Shown one piece after another: positions 1 to 5,105 of a stretch of 5,105 bases of DNA (positions within the stretch are counted from its first letter, which is position 1; the number at the start of each line of letters is the position of its first letter). The notes under the pieces were generated by a model that worked only from the letters and a program-made list of their open reading frames with translations, was not told the origin of the DNA and made no database searches. A program made the translations under genes and the position numbers. The DNA lies in contig JAYUJY010000130.1 of assembly GCA_043764895.1 (NCBI GenBank), positions 1 through 5,105 on the forward strand. Reading direction: 5' to 3'. Origin of the DNA: JAAFJU01 sp043764895 (GTDB lineage: Bacteria; Cyanobacteriota; Cyanobacteriia; Leptolyngbyales; Leptolyngbyaceae).

Positions 1-3
1 GCC

Positions 4-34
4 AACTTATGAAACACTTAATATTTCATAAGTT
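4..34. repeat. perfect 11-bp stem-loop (possible terminator or operator)
   Basis: AACTTATGAAA at 4-14 is the exact reverse complement of TTTCATAAGTT at 24-34, with a 9-base loop (CACTTAATA). It lies 44 bases past the stop of the small membrane protein gene, where an operon terminator would be expected. The stem is AT-rich and no U-tract follows on the minus strand (only GGC before the window edge). On the plus strand the right arm runs into TTTTGGG, so a weak terminator for a plus-strand gene to the left is equally possible. An operator for a dimeric regulator also fits. Only the symmetry is certain. Confidence 0.4.
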
Positions 35-78
35 TTGGGCTATCGACTAGAAATATCCCGATCGGCCTGATCCACTCT

Positions 79-324
79 TCAAACCGTCGTCCCAAAACGT
101 TTCGAGATCCAACTTGCTATGCCGCTGACCAATGCACCCATCATCAGAAGTCCGAGTGCAGGCTGAACCACAGGCATCCAAAGCTGATACCACCAATCAA
201 ACAAAACTGGGAAATTGTTTGCACGGGCGATCAGTGAAACAACAAAACAGAAAAAGCAGAACAACACAAAAAATAAATCGATCATTAAAAATAGATTAAC
301 CCAATTCAAAATCTTCTCTTTCAT
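79..324 (-). CDS. small two-helix membrane protein, unknown function
   Basis: This is an 81-residue protein I cannot name. It starts MKEKILNW, then has a long hydrophobic stretch at about residues 9-33 rich in Phe and Leu, with two Cys at 23 and 26. A short polar and aromatic loop follows (34-50, with DWWYQLW), then a second hydrophobic segment at about 52-73 and a basic end (SKR). The pattern predicts a helical hairpin in the inner or thylakoid membrane with both ends on the same side. The QPALGLLMMGALVSG segment is reminiscent of uncharacterised cyanobacterial membrane proteins, but that is from memory. The ATG at 324 is preferred over the in-frame TTG at 357 because AGGA lies 8 bases upstream. 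It is 44 bp downstream of the secreted-protein gene and probably co-transcribed with it. The DNA is visibly more AT-rich than the reductase and cyclase genes. Confidence 0.75.
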   Translation of the reverse strand: MKEKILNWVNLFLMIDLFFVLFCFFCFVVSLIARANNFPVLFDWWYQLWMPVVQPALGLLMMGALVSGIASWISKRFGTTV

Positions 325-332
325 GATCAATG

Positions 333-336
333 TCCT
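333..336 (-). promoter_or_regulatory. ribosome binding site of the small membrane protein
   Basis: AGGA on the minus strand, with 8 bases between it and the ATG at 324. It decides the start: the alternative TTG at 357 lies upstream of this site and would bury it inside the coding sequence. Confidence 0.6.
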
Positions 337-368
337 AAATACAACATTATAAAACAAGTCGTTCTTAA

Positions 369-1028
369 CTAATTGCCCGATCGAGATTTCACCCCCAATC
401 CATTGTTAGCATCATCTAACTTAACGAAGCAGTTGGGCAACCCGGTTGACGATCGGGTCAGCAAAAATGGGTCAGAACCCGACAAATCACTAGCCACCAC
501 GGGCGGCACAGACCCAAACACCGAGGCATTGCAGGTATAGCTGCCGAGGCTACGGCCTTGACGATTAAAAACGCGCAAGTTGTAACCCGACGGATATTTT
601 ACATCTGCGCGGTCACTGGAAATGCCAAACTGCTGTAACAATTCATAGCGATCGAAATAATCCAACACACTCCACAACTGCCCATTCACGACGAGATCAA
701 TGCGCCCCCGATCGCTGTTGCTGCTTGGACAGACTAGCCAGCCCTCGAATGTCTTCTTCCCAAACTTGGATTTGTAAGCAAAAATATCGCGTCCTAACCA
801 CAAACTCGGATCATGAAAGGCGGGGTCGTTAGAATTTTCAGGCAATCGATCGCGAACGCCTTCAATGGTTGAATTTTTCTCACAAAACCCTGATTCAAAT
901 TGCCCAATATCAAACGCACTCGGATCCCGATCGAGGGCCGCTGCTGGGAGTTGTGGTATCCCAGTCACCAATAATCCGGCTAGGATAACGGCCAATTTCC
1001 AATGCCAATCGTTTATGCCGAGTCTCAT
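369..1028 (-). CDS. secreted protein with four cysteines, unknown function
   Basis: This 219-residue protein has a classical signal peptide: a short n-region with Lys11, a hydrophobic core at about residues 12-25 (LAVILAGLLVTGIP) and an Ala-Ala-Ala site at 29-31, predicting cleavage before LDRD. No lipobox Cys follows, so a soluble periplasmic or exported protein is expected. The mature part has exactly four Cys (49, 100, 166, 200), consistent with two disulfides. A central stretch, DYFDRYELLQQFG (123-135), is followed by GYNLRVFNRQG (148-158) and then YTCN (164-167), which looks like a compact beta-rich fold. I recognise the style as a cyanobacterial hypothetical family but know no function. 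The ATG at 1028 is chosen because AAGGAG lies 9 bases upstream and the signal peptide then starts correctly. A TTG at 1070 would add 14 residues ahead of it. Its downstream neighbour, 44 bp away, encodes a small membrane protein, so the pair may act together at the membrane; that is inference. Confidence 0.8.
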   Translation of the reverse strand: MRLGINDWHWKLAVILAGLLVTGIPQLPAAALDRDPSAFDIGQFESGFCEKNSTIEGVRDRLPENSNDPAFHDPSLWLGRDIFAYKSKFGKKTFEGWLVCPSSNSDRGRIDLVVNGQLWSVLDYFDRYELLQQFGISSDRADVKYPSGYNLRVFNRQGRSLGSYTCNASVFGSVPPVVASDLSGSDPFLLTRSSTGLPNCFVKLDDANNGLGVKSRSGN

Positions 1029-1037
1029 GCCGATCGT

Positions 1038-1043
1038 CTCCTT
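1038..1043 (-). promoter_or_regulatory. strong ribosome binding site of the secreted protein
   Basis: AAGGAG on the minus strand, 9 bases before the ATG at 1028. It is the best Shine-Dalgarno match seen in the window and fixes the start at 1028 rather than the upstream TTG at 1070. Confidence 0.7.
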
Positions 1044-1129
1044 GGGGCTGTGAATAGAACGTCTGTGCAATCTAGTTACCAGAATCTGACATTTGCTGTT
1101 AGGTTCCAGAACGACTCAAATCTATAACT

Positions 1130-2248
1130 TTAGGTTTCCCACAGTCGGCGTCGGGCTTTCCCCGCTAGGCTATTGTGTGTATCTCGCAGCAAGGTGGGGA
1201 TGTCCAGATTTTCAGGGCACCGTGGAAGGCAGTCCCCGCAGTCGGTGCAGCGATCGCCTTTTTTACCAGGAAACCAATGCCCCGCCTTCTCAAACATGCC
1301 ATAGCGGTATTCTCCAAATGCTTTCATATCGTAAGCTATGGATAAGTTTCGTAATCGCAATACTTCAGGAATATTAATCTCTTCCGGACAAGGCAGGCAT
1401 TCATAACACTGACTGCATTGATCGAGTCCTAGCGTTTCAGTTTGTGCAAGTTCCAAGCGATCGAAGACCTGCGATTCAGCCTGAACAGGCGCAATGCTAC
1501 GCAGGGGTTGTTCCCATTCTTGAGGATTGGCGGGACCGACGCTGAGGGTGTGGATACGGGGATCGCCCAGTAGAAATCGGTAGTTGGCGGCGAGCGGGGT
1601 GAGGGGCGCACAGAGGGATTCGAGCTTAGGCGGTGGGGTGTAGAGCATTCCGCCTTTGTCACCGGGAGAGATGATAAAAATCCCCATATCGCGATCGGTG
1701 GCTTGGGTAATTGCAGGTTCGTTTCGGCGAAAAAAGAGACCGTAATGCAGATTAATAAAGTCAAAATAATCCGTCGCGATCGCCGCCTGAATCAGATCCA
1801 GCGACCCATGGGTTGAAAATCCGACATGATTAATTTTTCCAGCCGCAACCCAGTCGCGAACCACTGCCATGCAGCCTGTGGGATTCTGGAGCCAGGTAAG
1901 ATGTTCGGATGTGTTCAGGCCATGCAATGCAAGGCAATCAATGCGATCGACTTGGAGTTTTTCAAAGCACGCTATCAGGGTTGTTTCAAAGCTAGCAGCG
2001 TCGGGAGTTGGGCAAATCTTAGTCGTAAGACAGTAGGCATCGCGGGGCCGCTTTAACGCGTGAAGAGCGTGCCCCAGAAACCGTTCGCTATGACCATAGC
2101 CGCTGGCCGTTTCAAGATGATTGACGCCGGACGTGAGGGCCACATCGATCGTTTCAGTCATGACGTCTTGGGAGTCTAGAGCGCGCATGGTGCCGCAGGA
2201 TAGCACTGAAATCTTGAATTCCGATCGACCAAATCGACGATATTCCAT
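1130..2248 (-). CDS. aldo/keto reductase with C-terminal 2x[4Fe-4S] module
   Basis: A 372-residue cytoplasmic oxidoreductase. Residues 1-270 form an AKR TIM barrel: YRRFGRSEFKISVLSCGTMR at the start, then ETASGYGHSE (46-55), LTTKICP (74-80) and CLALHGLN (105-112). These give the catalytic residues Tyr51, Lys77 and His109. The usual tetrad Asp is Glu46, which I recall as normal in the COG1453-type branch. Residues 278-287 are CxxCxxCxxC followed by Pro (Cys278, 281, 284, 287). Residues 334-344 are CxxCxxCxxxC followed by Pro (Cys334, 337, 340, 344). Together they are the eight ligands of two [4Fe-4S] clusters in a ferredoxin-like tail. The fusion suggests electron exchange between ferredoxin and an NAD(P)H- or substrate-bound site, but the substrate cannot be read from the sequence. 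Length and layout are normal for the branch, with no frameshift. The start at 2248 gives the standard MEYRRFG N-terminus; the ribosome site is weak (GGATG). It could be co-transcribed with the secreted-protein gene 101 bp downstream, though I see no proof. Confidence 0.92.
   Translation of the reverse strand: MEYRRFGRSEFKISVLSCGTMRALDSQDVMTETIDVALTSGVNHLETASGYGHSERFLGHALHALKRPRDAYCLTTKICPTPDAASFETTLIACFEKLQVDRIDCLALHGLNTSEHLTWLQNPTGCMAVVRDWVAAGKINHVGFSTHGSLDLIQAAIATDYFDFINLHYGLFFRRNEPAITQATDRDMGIFIISPGDKGGMLYTPPPKLESLCAPLTPLAANYRFLLGDPRIHTLSVGPANPQEWEQPLRSIAPVQAESQVFDRLELAQTETLGLDQCSQCYECLPCPEEINIPEVLRLRNLSIAYDMKAFGEYRYGMFEKAGHWFPGKKGDRCTDCGDCLPRCPENLDIPTLLRDTHNSLAGKARRRLWET
1250..1257. repeat. 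HIP1 octamer GCGATCGC (first of five)
   Basis: Exact copies of the Highly Iterated Palindrome of cyanobacteria lie at 1250-1257, 1776-1783, 2632-2639, 2906-2913 and 4700-4707. All fall inside the reductase and cyclase genes; none is in the secreted-protein/small-membrane-protein pair. By chance one expects far less than one copy in 5.1 kb. Near-matches (CGATCG cores) are also common. This is the main taxonomic signal in the window. Confidence 0.9.
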
Positions 2249-2319
2249 GATTAGACATCCATTTTGGGGCTAATTCAACTTAGAGCTGCTGGGCGTAAAT
2301 AAGACCTGTATTAATAATC

Positions 2320-2411
2320 CGTTAGGTTTGGGGCACGGCATGGCCATGCCCCTACAGCCTCTTGAAAGATAGATTTGTAGGGGCATGGCTCGCCGTGCCC
2401 CAAACCCAACG
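2320..2411. repeat. ~92-bp imperfect inverted repeat, MITE/REP-like
   Basis: The left arm (2320-2356) and right arm (2376-2411) pair over 33 of 37 positions. Twenty bases beginning CGTTAGG/CGTTGGG match with one mismatch. A 3-versus-2-base bulge follows (ATG against GA), then 14 perfect bases (GCCATGCCCCTACA). The loop is 19 bases (2357-2375). No ORF is present. Palindromes with GGGGCACGGC and CATGCCCCTAC arms are a type I recall as dispersed in many copies in filamentous cyanobacterial genomes, so a non-autonomous, trans-mobilised repeat is the best reading. In RNA it would form a very stable hairpin 54 bases past the cyclase stop, so it may also end or protect the cyclase transcript and separate it from the reductase gene. 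There is no T-tract on the minus strand, so it is not a textbook terminator. Confidence 0.75.
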
Positions 2412-2465
2412 AAGAAGAGTTGAATCACTGGATCATTTAAGCCGCAGACGACTCGTTAATTCAAT

Positions 2466-4769
2466 CTATTGTAGAGGAACTAATCCGTCCAACACATCCG
2501 GCGGAACAAACGTAAATCGGACCTGATAGGTGAACGAGTCCGGCGGCCCACTGACCTCCGCCATCACCTTCGCGTAAAAATCCGCCGTCCGATCGGGCGA
2601 GTTTAGATTGAGCTTGAGATTGCTAAACACCGCGATCGCCACCGGAGACTGAAGCAGCGCACCCTGAGAAGACACCTGACCCAATACCCCGTTTGTTCGC
2701 TTGGCTTGGATTTGTTTGCCCTCAATCACCGCAAACTGCACCGCAATCGGACTCGCCGCCGACTCTTTGATCGCCACCTTCTTCGGCAATGTCAAATAAA
2801 ATCCGCCGTCAATGGCCTGCACGTCAATAGCCTGCACGTCATAGAGCGTCACCGCTTGCTGAAAACCCTTCGTTTCGATTTGCATTAGCCCATTCGTCTG
2901 CACCCGCGATCGCACGAATTGATGGGTCGCCTCCGAAATCAACACCTGTCCGCCCACCGTATAGGATTCAATCCGGGACGTCAGATTCATATGGCTTCCG
3001 ACAATGCCGTACTTCGCCCGTTTGAGCGATCCAATATTGCCCACCACCACCTCCCCCGTATGAATCCCCACCCCCATCTCAATATGCGTCAGGCCCAACA
3101 GTGGCGCGTGCTGGTTGACCGCATTCATCGCCTGCTGCATCGCAATGGCACAGGCTACCGCCCGATCGGGGTCGTCCTCGCGCTTCGTCGGTGCCCCAAA
3201 CAACACCAAAATTCCATCGCCCATAAACTCATCAATCGTGCCCTGATAGCGGTTAATCACGTCGGTCATAATCTCCAAATATTGATTCAAAAACTTCAAA
3301 ACCTGCTCCGGGGGCTGACGCTCAGACGCCGACGAAAAACCCCGCAAATCAGCCATCAGCATCGTCACCGTCCGCCGATCGCCGCCCATTTTCAACCCCT
3401 CGGGCGTATCGAGCAGTTGGTATACGACTTCATTGGTGAGGTAGCGCCCAAAGGTTTTGCGCAACTCCGCCGCACTCCAGGCTTGATAGGCCGTAATCCC
3501 CAGCACCGCCCCCATCATGCCCAACATCGGCGGCACCACCGGAAGCCACCAGCCCAGCGCAATAGCCCCCTGCACCACGAGTCCAAACCCAATAAGCCCC
3601 AGCATAAGCCCGCCTTCCCGCCCTCGCAACCACTGTCTAAAGGGCAGCACCTTGCGCGGTTGACCGTACAGCAGCGCCCCAAAAACCGTCCACCCCAAAA
3701 ACCACAGCATCTCCAGACTATCCGGCAGCACCTGAATCCCCGATCGCCCGTCGAGCACCGTACTCAAGAGCTGACTGACCATATGGGCATGGATTTCCAC
3801 CCCCGGAACTAGACGCGGCCCCCCAGAAAAATCCTGACTTTGAGGGACGAGAAACAGATCGTTCAAACTCGTGGCGGCGCTGCCGATGAGCACCACCCGG
3901 CCCCGAATCTTGTGGTCAGGAACCTTATTGGCCAACAAATCCCGCAGCGACACCCGATCGAAACTGCCTTCTAAATTGCGGTAGTTGATCAAAATCTGGT
4001 ACCCATCGGCATCGGCATGGTTATAGCCGCCATCTTGGGATTCAAAGGGCACAAACGAATGACGATTCAGCCGCAAAAATTCAGATCCCACTTCAGGGGC
4101 AATGTGTTTTGTTTCTAGATAATTAAGCACCAAGTTCAGAGCGAAACTGGGCCTCCGATCGGATTCTGCATCCTTTCCCTCGTCAAAATAAATCAATCCC
4201 CGACGAATCCGATTATCGAGATCGGGCACAAAGTTATTGACTCCGATTTGGGTGCTCGGATCGAGAATGGGTGGCGGCTTCACCGGGATCAAAACTGCTG
4301 GGTTGGCCGATCGCCGCTCAATGCCCACCAGCGTCGGCGTCGATCGAAACACTTGATAAAGCTGCGAGGTTCCCTTCCCTTTAGTCTCAGCGCTACAAAA
4401 CCGATTCAGGGAGGCAATGGGCAAATCTCGGTAAAGATCGAGTCCGATGGTGACGGGATTATGTTTCTTGATGATGTTTAATGCCTTCGCAAGCACGCAA
4501 TCCGGCAGCGGCCATTGCTCAACGGCTTGGAGATCTTGTTCATCAATGGCCACAATTAAAATCCGATCGTCTTTTCCTTGAGAAGGCCGCAATCGAACCT
4601 GCGCATCGTAAGTGGCTAGCTCCATGGACTGAAGAAACCCCGCCGTCCGCACCCCATAAATCAATCCTGTCACCAAGGGCACCGTCACCCACACCACCCG
4701 CGATCGCCAGAGTCGTTGGAAGCGGGGGTGATTCGATCGGGCGAGCCAAGCGGTCTGAAGTTTATTCAT
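2466..4769 (-). CDS. CHASE2-domain class III nucleotidyl cyclase with PilZ-like tail
   Basis: A 767-residue membrane signalling enzyme that converts ATP or GTP to the cyclic monophosphate. A first helix (about 25-44) leads into a periplasmic CHASE2 sensor (about 46-350), with AIDEQDL (74-80), IGLDLYRDLP (108-117), DLDNRIRRG (183-191), LIGSAATSLNDLF (294-306) and PGVEIHAHM (322-330). Three helices follow (about 353-369, 387-407, 409-429) with a basic loop between the first two, placing the catalytic domain in the cytoplasm. The linker FGRYLTNEVV leads into the cyclase (about 465-645): metal ligands Asp474 (MADLRGF) and Asp518 (FMGDG), and transition-state residues Asn595 and Arg599, all present. 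The purine-selecting positions are Glu514 and Gly588, not Lys and Asp/Thr, which favours GTP; this is inference. Residues about 685-765 resemble a PilZ barrel (QVSSQGALL at 698-706, YQVRFTFV at 748-755). The ATG at 4769 has only a weak ribosome site. A separate leader precedes it. No gene symbol is assigned. Confidence 0.93.
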   Translation of the reverse strand: MNKLQTAWLARSNHPRFQRLWRSRVVWVTVPLVTGLIYGVRTAGFLQSMELATYDAQVRLRPSQGKDDRILIVAIDEQDLQAVEQWPLPDCVLAKALNIIKKHNPVTIGLDLYRDLPIASLNRFCSAETKGKGTSQLYQVFRSTPTLVGIERRSANPAVLIPVKPPPILDPSTQIGVNNFVPDLDNRIRRGLIYFDEGKDAESDRRPSFALNLVLNYLETKHIAPEVGSEFLRLNRHSFVPFESQDGGYNHADADGYQILINYRNLEGSFDRVSLRDLLANKVPDHKIRGRVVLIGSAATSLNDLFLVPQSQDFSGGPRLVPGVEIHAHMVSQLLSTVLDGRSGIQVLPDSLEMLWFLGWTVFGALLYGQPRKVLPFRQWLRGREGGLMLGLIGFGLVVQGAIALGWWLPVVPPMLGMMGAVLGITAYQAWSAAELRKTFGRYLTNEVVYQLLDTPEGLKMGGDRRTVTMLMADLRGFSSASERQPPEQVLKFLNQYLEIMTDVINRYQGTIDEFMGDGILVLFGAPTKREDDPDRAVACAIAMQQAMNAVNQHAPLLGLTHIEMGVGIHTGEVVVGNIGSLKRAKYGIVGSHMNLTSRIESYTVGGQVLISEATHQFVRSRVQTNGLMQIETKGFQQAVTLYDVQAIDVQAIDGGFYLTLPKKVAIKESAASPIAVQFAVIEGKQIQAKRTNGVLGQVSSQGALLQSPVAIAVFSNLKLNLNSPDRTADFYAKVMAEVSGPPDSFTYQVRFTFVPPDVLDGLVPLQ
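2809..2838 (-). repeat. 15-bp tandem duplication inside the cyclase gene
   Basis: TCAATGGCCTGCACG at 2809-2823 is followed directly by TCAATAGCCTGCACG at 2824-2838, with one difference. It is in frame and duplicates five residues, giving DVQAI twice (residues 644-653) exactly at the junction between the cyclase domain and the PilZ-like tail. Replication slippage is the likely origin. It lengthens the linker without breaking the frame. Confidence 0.85.
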
Positions 4770-4796
4770 TGAAAAACACTAAGAGCCAGCGTGGCT

Positions 4797-4836
4797 GTTT
4801 ATCTGGACGTCTATCCAAAGGTGTCTATCTAAGAGT
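4797..4836. repeat. three degenerate GTYTATC direct repeats
   Basis: GTTTATC (4797-4803), GTCTATC (4809-4815) and GTCTATC (4823-4829) start 12 and 14 bases apart. The last two belong to 14-base units that match at 11 of 14 positions. They lie 28 to 67 bases upstream of the cyclase ATG, in its 5' leader. They could be slippage remnants or a cluster of binding sites; the sequence alone cannot decide. Confidence 0.35.
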
Positions 4837-4848
4837 GTTAATGGCCTA

Positions 4849-4874
4849 TTATCATCAGTCATTCCTGATGATAA
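4849..4874. promoter_or_regulatory. 10-bp perfect palindrome, candidate operator of the cyclase gene
   Basis: TTATCATCAG (4849-4858) and CTGATGATAA (4865-4874) are exact reverse complements with a 6-base spacer. This spacing suits a dimeric helix-turn-helix regulator. The left arm overlaps GATAAT on the minus strand, a possible -10 hexamer, so binding could block transcription of the cyclase whose ATG is about 80 bases downstream. In RNA the same sequence would form a hairpin, but it has no T-tract and is not a convincing terminator. The function is inferred; the symmetry is seen directly. Confidence 0.4.
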
Positions 4875-4958
4875 ACCCAAGCATCTGAAGAAATAGATAG
4901 CCTGGAAAAGCTGAGGGGGTGACAATAGAGGCTACAATGCAGACATAGCAAGCTCCAT

Positions 4959-4987
4959 GACCCTGATACCCTTACGATAATAGGGTC
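4959..4987. repeat. short inverted repeat after the right-edge gene
   Basis: GACCCT (4959-4964) pairs with AGGGTC (4982-4987) around a 17-base interval, and two more base pairs are possible inside after a 2-base internal loop. It lies about 20 bases past the stop of the partial gene at the right edge, where a terminator would sit. The stem is short and no T-run follows on the minus strand, so it is weak at best. Confidence 0.2.
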
Positions 4988-5008
4988 GTTTATTAGGATT
5001 TAGTTACA

Positions 5009-5105
5009 TTAGTGAGACGATGCAGTTCTGAAAATCACCATAAAAATTGACCCAAGAATGGCTGTAAAGGCCAATATAAAAGCTACTATGCCGACGTTCC
5101 GATGG
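5009..5105 (-). CDS. C-terminal end of a probable membrane protein (partial)
   Basis: Reading the minus strand in from the right edge, one frame stays open for 31 codons to a TAA at 5009-5011. The visible peptide is one transmembrane helix (VGIVAFILAFTAILGSIF and a few more apolar residues) followed by a short polar end, FRTASSH. That composition is what a real membrane-protein C-terminus looks like, and the strand agrees with every other gene here. A second minus-strand frame is also open to the edge, but its peptide is mixed and unremarkable. No family can be named from 31 residues. The start lies outside the window. Confidence 0.45.
   Translation of the reverse strand, partial: HRNVGIVAFILAFTAILGSIFMVIFRTASSH

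Larger units (their letters stand above)
4770..5008. other. non-coding leader upstream of the cyclase gene
   Basis: This 239-bp stretch has no credible gene on either strand; the longest minus-strand run from an ATG is eight codons. It separates the cyclase start from the stop of the next minus-strand gene and must hold the cyclase promoter unless the two are co-transcribed. It contains the palindrome at 4849-4874, the direct repeats at 4797-4836 and a weaker stem at 4959-4987. I find no convincing paired -35/-10 boxes. The best single -10-like hexamer on the minus strand is GATAAT (4848-4853), which overlaps the palindrome. Confidence 0.5.

Noticed and set aside
1029..1070. Upstream TTG start for the secreted protein
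   Set aside because: It would add 14 polar residues before the signal peptide and place the strong AAGGAG site inside the coding sequence.
1093..1377. Plus-strand 94-codon open frame
   Set aside because: It is antisense to the ferredoxin-like end of the reductase; its Cys codons do not form a binding motif and no ribosome site was seen.
1429..1764. Minus-strand 111-codon open frame
   Set aside because: It overlaps the reductase in another frame, and the reductase frame carries the AKR motifs.
2320..2411. Reading the inverted repeat as a CRISPR repeat or as a rho-independent terminator
   Set aside because: There is only one unit without spacers, and no T-tract follows the stem on the minus strand.
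2919..3812. Long plus-strand open frame of 297 codons inside the cyclase gene
   Set aside because: It lies fully opposite the well-supported cyclase domain. Its product is dominated by His, Arg, Pro and Gln with no domain or hydrophobic core, typical of antisense of a GC-rich gene.
4849..4874. Reading the leader palindrome as a CRP/SyCRP1 site
   Set aside because: The half-sites lack TGTGA/TCACA, so a link to cyclic-nucleotide feedback cannot be claimed.
4481..4888. Plus-strand 135-codon open frame reaching into the cyclase leader
   Set aside because: Most of it is antisense to the cyclase N-terminus, the product has no recognisable feature, and it would cover the palindrome and direct repeats.
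5058..5105. Plus-strand ATG open to the right edge (MAVKANIKATMP...)
   Set aside because: Only 16 codons are visible, with no Shine-Dalgarno before the ATG, and it opposes the more convincing membrane-helix frame on the minus strand.

Overview
The window most likely comes from a cyanobacterial chromosome, probably a filamentous (Oscillatoriales/Leptolyngbya-like) species. It contains five copies of the HIP1 palindrome GCGATCGC in 5.1 kb and is dense in CGATCG. It also carries a CHASE2-cyclase of the typical cyanobacterial architecture and a dispersed-type palindrome with GGGGCACGGC / GCCATGCCCCTACA arms of a kind that recurs in cyanobacterial intergenic DNA. The taxonomic placement is inference from these signatures and from protein style, not from a search.

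All the genes I accept are on the minus strand, so transcription runs from right to left. From the right: (a) 5009-5105, the C-terminal end of a probable membrane protein cut by the window edge; (b) 4770-5008, a 239-bp non-coding leader with a 10-bp palindrome and short direct repeats; (c) 2466-4769, a 767-residue membrane nucleotidyl cyclase made of a periplasmic CHASE2 sensor, three further membrane helices, a class III cyclase domain and a PilZ-like tail; (d) 2249-2465, an intergenic spacer filled mainly by a ~92-bp imperfect inverted repeat; (e) 1130-2248, an aldo/keto reductase fused to a C-terminal 2x[4Fe-4S] ferredoxin-like module; (f) 369-1028, a secreted 219-residue protein with four cysteines; (g) 79-324, an 81-residue two-helix membrane protein; (h) 4-34, a perfect 11-bp stem-loop at the left end.

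The secreted protein and the small membrane protein are 44 bp apart, each has a good Shine-Dalgarno sequence, and they probably form one transcription unit. The reductase lies 101 bp upstream and may or may not belong to it. The cyclase looks like a separate signalling unit with its own leader. Its catalytic domain has Glu and Gly at the two purine-selecting positions instead of the Lys plus Asp/Thr of adenylyl cyclases, so its product may be cGMP. The tail resembles a PilZ barrel with a degraded c-di-GMP motif.

I see no defence system, CRISPR array, RNA gene, intact mobile element or clearly new multi-gene system. The points most worth following are the substrate and tail of the cyclase, the repeat, and the palindrome in the cyclase leader.
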